Of a stretch of DNA of 64,000 nucleotides, positions 33,306-46,282 are shown piece by piece. The stretch's first letter is position 1. The number at the start of each line of letters is the position of its first letter. A model generated the notes under the pieces. That model did no database searches and had not been told where the DNA came from. It saw nothing but the letters and a program-made list of their open reading frames with translations. The DNA is from Plantago ovata (taxonomy: Eukaryota > Streptophyta > Magnoliopsida > Lamiales > Plantaginaceae), in the NCBI GenBank assembly GCA_028274465.1, contig CM051455.1, forward strand, positions 116,287,547 to 116,351,546, in the 5' to 3' direction. The translations under genes and the position numbers were made by a program.

Positions 33306-35440
33306 CTTCTACTACACCAAAAACAATAGTGCGGTGGTAAGTTGATCCCAAGTTTCGTTTTCTCAAGGACCTAACTAGGTTGTCGTCAAACACAAGTGAA
33401 TAAATCAGTCGAAAAGTAAAAGATGGGGGGTTTTGTTATGAAACTTCCTAATACAACTTAAACAGAGGTCAACCTTGATGGAATAAACTATTGAGAAGAA
33501 AGCGTCAGTGAAAGAGATAGTAGCAAGGATAATGTTAGCTTTCTTGATAGTCAATGGTCATCCTATCTACGAGTAAGCACTATGAGCATATGATCCAATT
33601 TGGTGTCGAACCTAGGGTTTTAATCCGAAGAACAATTACTATTGGAGACACGGCTGAGTTTCTCATAGGATGCTTACAATCCTAATCCATCATACACAAC
33701 AAAGGAGAAGGTTAATTTTTACATAATCATGTTGTCACACACACAACGTCAACAGTAAAAACATTCATCATATTCATAGAAGTACCAGATAATTAGAAGT
33801 ACCCAGATAATTAAAAGATCAAGAGAAGTAACTGTATCACCAATCTATCACAAAGGGAACGAACATGAAATACTTCAACTGATCCAATAGTCTTAGGGTA
33901 TCTTGATGAACATAAATCGTCTCAATGGAGTAAAACCAACAAGAATTGAGTACACGAGGAGGCAAGCACATTTCGCCCGTAGGGTTTCAACTAAGTCTAA
34001 GGTATGAAATTTATGAGGCAGATTCAAGAAAAGAGGCATTTTATATTATTTTCCCGTCCAGAATCGCCCAGAATTCGGTCAGGGGTTAGTGTTGTCCCAT
34101 CTTTTGATGATTGCATGCGCGTCCGTGGGTCCCATGCATGGGCGTTCTTTATATGCTTGAGTAGTACTTCGAGTCCTCTTCGTGTTGCTGCTAGTTTGAG
34201 CTCAATCTAATTTCGTATGATAGAGATCTGTAAAATACTATGACTGGTCCAGTAAAGTTAAGTTCCAACATACACAGCTTCACTCAAATGGCTCTACAAT
34301 CTTCGTTGGAACTCCGAAATCACTCTCGTCTTCACCTCGTTTGAGCTATTAACATAATTGGTTTGCTTCTTGTATAACCATCATATACTCCTTTGCATCC
34401 CGACCGAGACCATGGAACTTGCAAATTCCGCAAACACACCATCAAAATACTAGAAGAACAAGAGAACCTGGGGAATGTTAGCCTTAGAGTCATATCATAA
34501 GAACAATATAGAGATCTTGCCAAGTGATAATTTTCAAGTTCAAGGTGTTGACTCCTGGTACGTCTCAAACTATCATGTACTTGTAGCCTATATTATACTT
34601 CAAATTTGAACTCTACTTTTCCATTTACTAAAATCCTGAGTCCTATTTATATTATGATTGAGCATCTCGATCACTCGCTCTATAACATTCGTTCTCAGTT
34701 AATATCTCTATAACCTTCTACTCACAACAATGTAATGTGAACCTGTTACATGGGAATTAATACAAGATGGAGAAGTTGCTGGCTTCCTAAGATTGATCGT
34801 GGTAAGCAGAGATGTTCTCAATTAATTTCCGCGAACAAGTTATAGCTATTTCTTTATTTTTCTGTTTTTCCTGTCCTTAGAGACGTTTCTGTTAACACGC
34901 CACCTAATATGTACTGCCTCACGGACGTTTCTGTTAAGACGTTGTTCATTATCAATGCTTCAGTCTCTCCAATCCTATTTCTAAATTCAAAAAGAAAAGA
35001 TAGCCCAAATTAAGCTCATTCGGCAACGAGCAACACAATGTTTCACAAATAAACACGAATTAACAAGTTCTAAAAAGAATCAAGTTCATTAACAATGGCA
35101 ATAACAATCTAACCTTAGAAATAACAATCGCACACAAACAATCAAGTAAACAAAGAGATTCAGATTCAATTCTACATCATCAGGACAACGGATCAAATTT
35201 CAACGATAATGATTACGAAGCAATTACTGTTTTGGAACGTAGATCACTTTCTATTATCCAAACAATGAAGTAAGTTCGCCTAATCGGATGGGGAAGAGAG
35301 ATTCAACAAAACAACCAGGTCGTCCTATCTAAAGTTTGAGAATAGGCACAACGCCGATCAAATGATCCAGGCCTCTCAACACAAAAGCTCTCAACAAATC
35401 CTCACTTAAGCACATCAAAACAATCAGAGCAAGGCTGGAA
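33306..35440. other. Degenerate repeat-like region, possibly old Athila-type LTR (left part)
   Basis: The left part has the layout of the Athila-type LTRs at 51250 and 56215: a CGTTTTCTCAAGGACCTAAC phrase resembling their CGTTCTCTCAGGACTATAAC, then lists of short AT-rich motifs. No termini or target duplications could be found, and no coding domain is visible. The right part (34700-35440) has no recognisable content. Confidence 0.3.
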
Positions 35441-35459
35441 AAAATAAAAAAGACAGTAG

Positions 35460-35850
35460 CTAAGTCGCTACTGCTGCTCCATCTCGTGCGGCTAGTCTAG
35501 CTCCAACATCCTGCAACTTCCGATTATCATGCATCTAGTTTGGATGGTATGTTTCAGGTGGTCACAAACTAGAGAATCACAGTTGTTAGCATTAAATATT
35601 TTATGGTTCCGCATTGCCCAGACCGCATACACCGTCTCAGCAATAGCGATTCGCAGCATCATCGACTTTTTCCCATTGCTTTTTGTCTAACGTATCAACC
35701 ATTGTAATTCACTGTCCCATGGCCCCGGCTGATGGTGTACGTCTAACCATCTCAGCACCTCAGTCCATATGTGAAAGAAGGTAGAATCGGTATAACTTGC
35801 TTTAGATACAAAATACCTCAGCCAATAACTCAGATCAACTACGGGGTTCA
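35460..35850 (-). pseudogene. LINE reverse-transcriptase C-terminal relic
   Basis: On the minus strand the frame reads DLSYWLRYFVSKASYTD, FFHIWTEVLRWLD, PGPWDSELQWLIR, a stop, then AIAETVYAVWAMRNHKIFNA and ends shortly after. This is the zinc-binding (zf-RVT) tail typical of plant L1-type LINE ORF2 proteins, where a WxxRNxxIF motif precedes the end. It has at least one in-frame stop. Its upstream part is cut off by the LTR of element Z at about 35852, so it is older than Z. Confidence 0.75.
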
Positions 35851-35851
35851 G

Positions 35852-36625
35852 TGAACACCTACGTCAACCTGCAGATTCACAAACACAGATAATATATCGA
35901 AATTAAAGCACAGCGGAATATAAAAAAGAACCTGTGTTTGAAACTTTTCAAGCAGCTTTTGTAAGCTTGCTTGATGCCCAGTCAAGGCAGAAAATCAACT
36001 AGAAAAGATCTTGTTCGTACAACGTTGTATACTCTCACTATCTATCCTAGTAAAACAACACTAGTCACCTATAAGATGATATAGAAACCAATCTATCCAT
36101 TCTACCTTCAATGCGATGTTAGAGAAGTCTAGAATATAAACTAGTGTAAAAGACACAACGAACTAAAATAATAAAAACTATTAACACTCTGAAACTCGAT
36201 CGCCTTTGCTCTCTTTGTCGTCCCCTTCTGTTTGTCGATGCTATGCTTTATATAGAGGTGGAAAGCCTTGATCGACTTCAATCAGGAAACGCGCTTGAAT
36301 GAATCTGGACATGCCACGGTAATAATCTTCTAGTAGGAATCGACTTCCTCTTCAAAGACTCCTTTTCCTTCTATGACATGAATTCCTTTTTGAGTCCTTT
36401 TCGACTAAGCCTTCTTCCATCTTTAGCCTTCTTGTAATTCGACAATTCCCATGTATAAATCAACTTCCTGCACAAGACAACCAACTACAGATATGGAATA
36501 CTTATTGTGTTAGAATAGGTAAAACTATATAAAAGCGGCTAAGTGCTCTGTTTCCAGAACTTAGGGGTTGCGTAAACCTATAGGTGAATCCCTATGTCAA
36601 CACCCTAAAAACAGTGACACTTACA
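35852..36625 (-). repeat. Probable 3' LTR of element Z
   Basis: The inner end is well placed: on the minus strand a polypurine tract AATGGGGGAGAT is followed by TGTAAGTGTCACTG. The outer end is set at TTCA (35852), where recognisable LINE coding begins, giving 774 bp. No second copy is in the window, so the outer boundary is approximate. Confidence 0.6.
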
Positions 36626-36878
36626 ATCTCCCCCATTTTGCCTATTCTACACATCACTAATCCTGCACAGTTAGATCAATGAACCATAATATATGCGGCA
36701 CAACTATCTATAGCTTAAGTCTTAAAACACATGCAAAAAACTACTTAGACTTAGGATTAGAACTAATTGTCAGAATATTACAATCAATTAAAAGACTTCA
36801 AGGAACATTCTCCTTGGCAAATAAAAAGATTGTTCATATTTAAAGGAAATCAAAAAGGCCAGAATTCATCATAACCCT

Positions 36879-38695
36879 TCAAAAGGACTTCGCCGGCTGT
36901 GGGCTGTCTCCCCCTTGATCAGCATCCCTTCTTTGTTTCCTTGAACTCCTGTGCTCTTCTCCCCCTTGAGGTGTATTGTTGGCAAAAAGATACTCACGGC
37001 GGAGAGTCTTCAAAGCTTCCAACTCCGCTTGCTTAATAGCAATCAACTGATCATAGTGTTCCAGTTGAGTGATTGCAGAGCCAGAGAGAAACCCACCATA
37101 CAAAGTACCATAATCAACATAAATCGGACGAGCAGTGGAAGATCCAGGAACATCAGAAGTAGTAGGTTGGGAAGGCGTTGGGTGAACCTCCTCCTGAACC
37201 TCAGGCTGAACCCCTTCAAGAATAAAAGGAAGATCATTGCCAGGCTTGGTAAGATAAGAATCCAGAATCTTGATGGCCTCTAAAGACTTCACAAGTTTAT
37301 CCTTTGCCGCAAATTTGTAGTTATCCGCAGCAAGCATCCCGCAAATAAGCCGTGGGTAAGGAAGATAGTTATGAGAACCCTTTGTCTTCAAAACAGCCAT
37401 ATGCCTCAAGATTTGAAGGCCCAGATTGATAGGCAAGCCTTTCTTAAGCTTATACAGAAAGCAAGCCAATGGTTTGGAGAGATGCGCCCGGTTAGTGGAA
37501 GGGAGGCAATACTTAATGGCCACATCATGCATGACAGTCATAAAGGGAGTCAACTTGGACACGACAGGTTTGTTCTTCTTCGGGCCATGTAGTAACATGT
37601 CCACCAGTGATGGTGGAGACAACCTCATCCATCTGATGTCCAAATAAAACATGATCCAACATCATGAACACCAAGAAACTCATTAATGAGTTGTGGAGTA
37701 AAGTCATACAAAGCCTCCCTAAAATATGCCAGTGCATACTTGGGATGGTCGACATTAGAAATGTTCTTTGATAAAGAACAGTAGAACTGTCTCACATCCT
37801 CAATGCTACAACCATGAACACTAGAAACACTTCCCAACCACTGGAGCTTTTCAAGAAAACCATAGACATTTTGCTTCTTGAAAGAAACCTCATCAAGCAC
37901 GCGTTCTGGAATCACAGACCGACTAACATAAAGAGGCCAATCATCCTCATGTTTTCCAGCATAGAACTCAACCTTATAAGCAGGTGGCCCAAAATCAGAC
38001 AGATAGCCAGACTCTGCCACAGGAGGATTCACCTCAACCTCCTCATCAACCCCATCAGCAACCTCATCAATCAAATCATCAAGACTATTCTGCCTAGCAG
38101 CGTCTTCATCTTCCCTAGTGATTTTAGCAGGAGAGTCCCTACTATCATCACTTGCAGTGGATTCATCTTCACTAACAGAATCCTAATCACCTAAACCAGA
38201 TGGCTCACCAGTTGGAGCTTTACTACCCAAATGCTTCTTAATATTTTTAAGCATATTAACAAGCAAATCTTCAGAGTCACTATCACTATCATTAGTAGGC
38301 TCATGCACAGCAGTATCAACAGTAGACTTAGAACCCAGAAATAGTTTAAGCTTAGCATCACAAAGACTACTCCCAGACACACGATGTGAAAGTTCAACAG
38401 GCTCAGGCAAATCATCAACATCAATAAAAGAAGTAGTAGTTACCTTTGACGGAGACGAAATATGAGAAACCCTAGCCGTGGATGGACTGGAACCGGGTGG
38501 AGGCACAACATCCAAGTCAATGCCGACCCGTGGAGAAGAATCGGTAGCCTGTGAAGCCGTAACATCCGCCATTGCTGTCGATTGAGCAACCAAGGGCTCA
38601 ATTTGGGAAACAGCCGGTTGGGGCGGTGAAACTGGCGGAACAATGGTGTGGGCGGTGGAGACGGAAGCGGGCGATGATGATGGAGAAGAATCCAT
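36879..38695 (-). pseudogene. Envelope-like ORF of element Z (plant putative transposon protein domain)
   Basis: From ATG 38695 the minus strand encodes a Ser/Pro/Val-rich N-terminus, a block of acidic residues, then the conserved core of SIRE envelope-like proteins: FYCSLSKNISNVDHPKYA, YDFTPQLINEFLG, VVSTITGGHVTTWP, and later ACFLYKLKKGLPINLG and LPYPRLICGML. There is an in-frame TAG near 38188 after EPSGLGD and a frameshift near 37620-37650. The C-terminus is coiled-coil-like and basic. No clear transmembrane segment was seen, so 'envelope-like' is a family name only. A TATAAAC and CT-rich tract lie 60-120 bp upstream. Confidence 0.8.
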
Positions 38696-40020
38696 GGGTA
38701 AATTGGGACGAGAAACAGGCAATTTGGCTATGGAGATTTCAAGGTTGAGGGAAGGGTTCGGTTTATAGTGAACGAAGAGAGAGAGATAGAGAGAGAGCGA
38801 GTTGTGAAATTGTGGGAAAGGTGGAGAGGTTTTGCTTAAAAAATATTAAACTAATCGTTAATGGCATGTTTGGATCTTATGAAAAGGTAAGGGCACACTT
38901 GCATAACTGTCAAGATCTTCCAGAAAAAATTGTTTTGGTATGCTCCAAAAATTATATCTGTAAAAGGTTAGAAACCAAAGCACAAGATATATAGTATACC
39001 AAAAATGTGAAAAACGATTTTATAAAAGATTCAAGATCAAGATAGCAAGATAAACTTTAGGAATAAAACTAATGGAGGATCTTTGTATAGAGAAAATAAC
39101 TTAATTAGTCACTTTAACGAAAAACAAAACAAGATCCTTTATAATCCCCAATGCATATGTGCACTCCCCCTTAATGAAGACCTACATGTACACCACCACC
39201 TAGACACAACTCATAGAGTTTACCTAGACTCAAAAAAATAAAAAAACACATTAACAAAAATTGAAATCACATAATTTCGCAAGACAGTCCAGAGGTGTTG
39301 GGTAAAGTGTTGTTCAACCTCCTGGGCAACACTCGATCAAGAAACTCAGTAATCATCAAAAGCCTCACCTGTATTTTTCCCTTTTCTATTTTTGAAGACG
39401 TTCGAAACAAGTTGTGTCTCTGGTCTTTGTTTAAATCTCAGTGCAATGTCCATGGGCGATTTTGCAAAAAATATTTTTTAAATGCTGTTCATTATTTTTA
39501 ATGCAACTTTTTGCATTTGTTTCTTTCCAAACCATCATAGACTTGAGACCCAAAGATTGCCAGAAAACCGGAGACAAGTTTTACCTTCCTTGCCTTTCGG
39601 GCCTTTGCGGCACTTGTTTAGCTACAATTATAGAATTCAAGGCCCCTAATGTCTCTTTCTCCTGTTAATAAGGCATAGATATGCTCATAGAAAATTCAAG
39701 GTTCCTAGATATGAAAGACCATATTTGTCAATCACAAAAGTTTGAGCTGCTCAAGCTCCAGGAGTGGGCTTCCAATTAGTGAGCAAAACAAGGGTCAACA
39801 GGGACTAGTAATTTTTAAAGAGTTCCTCTTTCTCATGCATTCCAAGAAATCTTACAAACAAACTTACTTGCAACATAGTACATAGACTGACACGAAATAT
39901 ACACATAGCAAGTAAATGCTATCACAGACACACAAAATTGAAAATGCAGACACACGCACCACATGCATACTACAGGTGTTGACTGTGGTGTTAAGTCAAC
40001 CCGTGGGACAATCCTAGTTT
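38696..40020. other. Element Z spacer between pol and envelope-like ORF
   Basis: About 1.3 kb with no domain recognised. On the minus strand the part next to the ORF contains a (TC)n tract at about 38780-38803 and TATAAAC near 38766, which could be a promoter for the envelope-like ORF. Confidence 0.5.
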
Positions 40021-43000
40021 TCAGACAGTGCAGAGACCAAGAGACCTCCTAAGACTTAGAAATCTCTCAGTATCCAAAGGCTTCGTGAACAAATCAGCAA
40101 GTTGGTTGGTAGTTTCTATATGTTCAATGTCCAAAACATGAGCCTCAACTAGTTCTCTCAGAAAATGGTGTCTAATATCTATATGCTTAGACCTAGCATG
40201 ATGTACAGGGTTATGAGACAAATGAATAGCACTCAAATTTTCACATAAAAGTAACACTGAATCACACTTAAGACCATAGTCTGACAACATAGACTTTAAC
40301 CACAAACGTTGAGTAGCCCCACTACCAGCTGCAACATATTCTGCTTCAGCTGTTGACAAAGAAACACGGTTTTATTTTTTGCTAAACCAAGAAACTAAGT
40401 TATTTCCTAGATAGAAACATCCTCCACTAGTAGACTTCCTATCATCTAAATCACCAGCCCAATCAGAATCAGAAAAACCACAAAGATTTAAAGTAGTATC
40501 TCTAGTACACCATATACCAAGTTCAGTGGCTCCAGAAACATACCTTAGGATTCTCTTGACAGCATTCAAGTGGGTGATTTTGGGATCAGTAGAGGGTTGG
40601 GTGAACACCAAACATACTGCATACATGATATCTAGTCTTGAGGCTGAAAGATATAGGAGGCTACCAATCATGGATCTGTAGAGGGTTGGGTCAACACTCT
40701 ACTCAACCCCGTCTCTGTTGATTTTCACAGTGGAACCCATTGGAGTTTTCAAGGATTTTGCACTTTCCAGGCCAAATCTCTTCACTAGATTCTTTGCATA
40801 TTTCGACTGGTTCAAGAATAAACCATACTTGTGTTGCTTAATCTGTAAGCCCAAGAAGTAATTGAGTTCACCAATCATGCTCATCTCGAAATTTGTTGAC
40901 ATAGCCGTGACAAATTTGTCCGGAAGTTGTTTGCTGCTGGAGCCAAAGACAATATCGTCAACATAAATTTGAGCAATGCACACATGGTTGTCTGTTCTGA
41001 GAATGAATAGTGTCCTATCACCTGCACCTCTTTTAAAGCCATACTCAAGAAGAAATTCAGTTAGCTTCTCATACCAAGCTCGTGGAGCTTGTTTGAGTCC
41101 ATACAAAGCTTTCTTAAGTTTATAGACATGGTCAGGATTAAAAGGATCAGTAAAGCCTTTAGGTTGTTCAAGATAAGCATCAGCATCAATGTCTCCATAC
41201 AAGAAAGCACCCTTAACATCCATTTGATACAAGGTAATCTTAAGAAAACATGCAATAGCAAGAAGTAGTCGAATATATTCAATTCTAGCAACAGGCGCAA
41301 AGGTTTCATCATAGTCTACTCCTTCAACCTGTGTGTAGCCTTGAGCTACTAATCTAGCCTTGTTTCTAACAACCACACCACTTTCATCAATTTTATTTTT
41401 GAAAATCCACTTAGTACCTATCACATTAGTATTGGCAGGCCTAGGCACTAATTCCCAAACATCAAGTTTTTGAAACTAATTAAGTTCATCTTGCATAGCA
41501 CATATCCAAAGATTATCAGTAAGAGCTTCCTTAACATTCTTAGGTTCAAGTGCAGAAACATAGCAAGTAATGCGTACCTTGGCATGTGACTCATCATTAC
41601 AACAAGCACATGTCATTACCATGTTGGCTTCAAGTCCAGCAAGCTTCCTATAGTCTACAGGTGGCTTATCACGAATTGCCCTGGCAGAAGAAGTACCTTC
41701 AGTAGTACTGTCTTTGGATTTCTTTCTCAGACTTGTGGTGGGAGTACCATCAGTAGTACCCTCTCCTTCTTGATCATCATCAGATTCAACATTGTTATCA
41801 CTTCCTTTAGGTGTATCATGGTCATCAGGAGTATCAGAAACAGCCTGTGGTGTTGTAGGGTCAACTGCTTGAGGAACATGTTTTGCAGTAGACACAGGGG
41901 TTGGGGTAGGTGTTGGGACAACCTCTTTATCAACCCCGCTGGATTCTGCAACGGCAGTCTTCTCAACTAAAACCTGTGGAGATCCATAAGGCAACTGTAC
42001 TATGTCCAATGTACCTGCTTCATCTTTTCGTCCAGTGATACTAAGAGAATCATCAAACGTAACATTAACAGACTCTTGAATAGTTTTAGTCCTTAGATTG
42101 TACACTCTAAAGGCATGACTATTGTCAGAGTAGCAAAAAAAGAACCGTTTTGTCACTTTTAGCATCTAACTTAGACAAATGATCCCTATCATTAAGGATA
42201 TAGCAGACACAGCCAAAGACATGAAAGTACTTCAAGTTAGGTTTCTTGCCTTTTAAATTCTCATAAGGTGTCATAGTGGTTCCAGGTCTCAAGTAGACTC
42301 TATTGATAATATGGCATGCAGTATTGAAAGCTTCACCCCAAAAATATTTTGCAATATTTATGGAACAAAGCATAACCCTACCCATCTCTTGTATAAGTCC
42401 TATTCTTTCTTTCCGCAATCCCATTTTGTTGGGGAGTTTTGGGAGCAGAATACTCATGGAAGATTCCTTCTTTATTACAAAAATTGGAAAAAGATGAATT
42501 TTCAAATTCTCTTTCATGGTCAAACCTAATTCTTTTGATAGATGAGTTATACATGTTCTTGACTCTAGCATGCAAAGTAGTGAAAGCATCAAAAGTTTGT
42601 GACTTATCTTTTAAAAAGAGACCCAAGTGAATCTAGAAAAGTCATCAACAATCACATACACATATTTCTTACCACCAATAGTACTGACTTCCATTGGACC
42701 CATCAAATACATATGCATGAGTTCAAAGCAAGAAGACGTACCAGAGGGTTGAGCACTAGGTTGAGCAACACTATAGGCAACCCTCGCCTGTTTACCTTTC
42801 AAACAGTCACCACACACAGTCTTACCAGATTGAGACAAGTTAGGAACACCATTGACAGCTTCCAGTTTCAAAAGTTTGTCCATGTTTCTATAGTTCACAT
42901 GACCAAGCTTTTGATGCCAAAGAGTGGCTTCCTCTATCTTGACCTGATTGCACAACAAGTGTGTTCCAGTCGAATAGAAATTGTCACCTGATCTATGACC

Positions 43001-44154
43001 TGTCATAACACATTGGTTTGCAGCATTGTATACAACACATGTACTCTGGTCAAACTTAACACAATGGTTATCATCACACAATTGACTAATGCTTATAAGA
43101 TTAGCCTTTTAGTCCATCAACAAGATACACACCTCTAAGAGATGGAAAACCTGGAATATCAAGTTCACCAATACCAAGAATTTTTCCTTTGGAGCCACCA
43201 CCATAAGTGACAGAACCAGATTCCCTAGCAATAAAATTGGTTAGAAAATCTCGTGTTCCAGTCATATGACGAGAACACCCACTATCAAAGTACCATGCAC
43301 CTGCAAGGTCAGAATCAACAACAGCTAGAACAACATTGCACGTAAGGGAGGGTCTTGAGGATTATCAGTGGATGAACTGGATGATTCTGTAGAAGGGGGG
43401 TTGACTGGGGGGTTGGGCAACTCTTCAGACAACTCCTCTTTATTATCCTGTTTCTTCTTAAAAGTTTTATGATAAAGACGGCAGTAAGGTTTGATATGAC
43501 CTTCATTGGAACAAAAACTGCAGACATAAACTCTTTTCTTTTTAGAAGAAGTCTCACTAGTAACCTTATCCTTGGTTCCAATACCCTTGGTTTTAGACGC
43601 CTTGGGCTTAGGTTCCTTAGACCCGGTCACATGTGGTTTTACAAACTTAGGACCTTCAGGAAAATATGAATCAGAAGTTTTTTCTTTTAAAGGATAACCT
43701 AGACCAGTGGTACCAACATTACCAAGACCTAAACATGCACCTAACTTATGAGAAGAATCAGTAAAGCTTGCAAGTATACGCTCAGATTTAGCGAGTTTCT
43801 CACTTACAGTGTGAAGGGGAACATCCCTTTTTGTGACAGCAACTTAAAGGCCAGTAATTACCTCCTTCATGCTGGAATTCTCCTTGGATAGTGCTTCGAT
43901 TACTTTCATTTGCTGGCTGCCAATAGCTAAGAGATTATCATACATGTTATGAATCTCAACCATAGCTTCTTCTTCAGAGATTTAATCTTCTTCATCATTG
44001 ACATCCTCTTCCCCTGCATCAGAACTAACAGAACTATGTAGACATATAATATCATATGAGTTATCAGATACCTGAGAGGGTGTTGAGGCCGGGATTGTGT
44101 CAACCTCTGGTGCAACCTCTTCAAGCGTGTTGGTCCCTTTAAACAACAAGAAAA
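40021..44154 (-). pseudogene. Element Z gag-pol (SIRE-like copia), heavily interrupted
   Basis: Minus-strand order: Gag C-terminal region with coiled coil and a zinc knuckle CSFCSNEGHIKPYCRLYH near 43520; protease YFDSGCSRHMTGT near 43280; GAG-pre-integrase LWHQKLGHVNYRNM with CGDC near 42820; integrase DDE core and YSAPKTPQQNGIAERKNRT near 42410; reverse transcriptase starting [11 protein letters not shown], with [10 protein letters not shown] and YVDDIVFGS at about 40951-40972; and RNase H with DSDWAGDLDDRKSTSGG and STAEAEYVA, ending near LADLFTKPLD. Stops or shifts occur near 43860, 43980, 43320, 43110, 42600, 41475, 40700 and 40370. Domain identity is clear. Confidence 0.9.
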
Positions 44155-46221
44155 TGTAAGAAAATATGGTCAGAGTTACCCCTAGGGTACGCAGCAGAAT
44201 TTCACAAATTTTCTTAACATACAGGTTAATTGATTATGCATATGTCATATATATATAAACACGTCAATTAGAAGACTAACCTTACTTCCAAAGCAGCTTC
44301 CAAGTCTTCGTAATAATCCGGTGTATCTTCTCCCCGAAGTCGAAGATATCTACAATACTCTGATTATCTGCAAGACAATAAGAGTTAGTTTCCAACTCCT
44401 AGAACCTCAACCTTGGTATCCACGGCTGAACAGCCTATCGGAAGAATGCTAGGATATTCTTTGTGTGACCAAGAAGACGGGGCGGCGATTCCTCCGGTGA
44501 GGTGGCGCGCGCGGGTGGCTAAGAGGAGGGGAGAGCTTTTTATTTTCTCTAAGAAAACTGGGTAGAATAACTGTGAAAGTCTATGTCAAAAGCTCTCTAA
44601 TAGTCTACTATATATAGTACTCAATAGAAGCCTAAAGCATAAGCAATTAGACTTCGTAAAGGAATAAGAATCTAATTCTTATCGCACAAGGAAACCAATA
44701 TCAAGTCTAGATTCATTCCCAATCAAATTAAAACTCAATCAGGAAAATCTAACTTATCCCTTGGACTTCTAATAGAGGAAGGAGTCGAACTCCTTCCCCT
44801 ATCTTATCCATGCGCGCGCGCACGACCAGTCCTACGGGAGTTGGGTCCCAATTTTGGGACCCACTTATAGTTCTAAGGCAATCCAAACTCCAAGTAGATT
44901 TTGCCTAGGTGCATATGTTAATTCTAAATTAGCATATCCTTACAAATCAAACCTCTATTATATTTCCAAAATATAATCTTTAATTGTATTTACATATAAT
45001 ACAATTAATTAGCCAATTCAATTAATAATTCCAAGTCATTAATTGAGCCACCAAATATTATAATTAATTCCAAATCAATTATAATCCATCAATCACAATT
45101 AATTCCAAATTAATTGCGATTCCATCTTCAAGGATATTCTGATAGGCTGAATCACCGCATAGTGTGACCCATAGGGCCTCATCGTATTAAGCAAGTCCTA
45201 GACTAGGCAATATGGAATTCCTAGACGGTTCCATTTGCAATATTAATACGTGAGGACGTTTGAGAGGTTCTCAAAGCTAACCCTTTCGTTGCGAAGCCTG
45301 TTGCGCTCAACGCGGCGATGGTAACGTCCCTTCATCTGACTTGCTCGAATGTATCTAGGATCGATGAAGTGTCTATCCCAATAATACATCCACGGGCGTC
45401 TCAGGGAGTTGCTTGGTTAAGATATACTTATGACCGTCATAATATATCATTTGCACTGGCCAGTGACTTTACCAACACAACTATGCAGACTATGAGCACT
45501 ACTCTCCTGTGCTACACTTGAGAGATGAATCCTTCACAGAATCACTTATCATCCCCATTTGTATGTAGCCATAATCCTGGATCGTGTCTTAGGTCAACTG
45601 CTTATTCAGAGCTGACATCGACGGGTCCACCAAGGATATGGGGCAACAAATGTGATGATAAAGTCCTGTAAGTACAAAGGACGACTGGCATCACTTCGAC
45701 AACTTACCGGTTCCCATAGACACTTCGGTGTAGAGTATACATCGATGGGAGTGTCCGGTGGGTACTTCCATTGTTCGATAAACCTTCTTCGAACAACTAT
45801 GTGCAGTTATGGGAACGTTTCTCGATTGTCCAACAATCCGTTCCGTGGCCGTGGGATCGGCTCACACTTGCTCCAACAAGTATAACCTCCACGCATACTA
45901 GTCTCGTCTGTTTCATTCAGACCCCTACATCCGAGATGAACCTCGACTAGGGAGAGTTTGGGATAGATGATAACTCACATAGCTCCCACTATCTGTGTGA
46001 TCGGTCATCTATCTGAGGGGACATGTTTAATATCAATACAGACAGTAATAGAGATATGACATGCTGCATGCCTGGTGTAATATAAATATGAAAGCGATAC
46101 TCAATAGTAAAAGCAACAAACATATATTATATTACATTGACATGTGTAATAGTACATATATGCCCTCTATAAGGTCACTATGCCATTAGTAAGGACTGTC
46201 TCTAGGACATGTACGCTATCA
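44155..46221 (-). repeat. 3' LTR of element X (Tork/Angela-like copia)
   Basis: A 2,067-bp LTR, TGATAGCGTACATG to TTTTCTTACA in element orientation, homologous in inverted orientation to 59818-61907. The insertion point in element Z gives a predicted target duplication GAAAA (44150-44154); its partner should be off-window. A stretch of CG dinucleotide repeats lies near 44812-44822. Confidence 0.9.
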
Positions 46222-46282
46222 ATCTCCCACTTGGACTAGAGCCAGTCACCTTTTTGCCTAATACCCAGATTAGCATAATGTC

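Larger units (their letters stand above)
35852..44154 (-). mobile_element. Element Z: SIRE/Maximus-like Ty1/copia, 3' portion
   Basis: Reading leftward: gag C-terminal part (44154-43400), protease, integrase, RT and RNase H (to 40021), a spacer, an envelope-like ORF (38695-36879), a polypurine tract AATGGGGGAGAT and a 3' LTR. Copia domain order plus an envelope-like ORF in the same strand downstream of pol is the SIRE/Maximus signature. Its gag is cut at 44155 by the LTR of element X, so the 5' part should lie beyond the right edge of the window. Many stops and frameshifts mark it as inactive. Confidence 0.85.
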
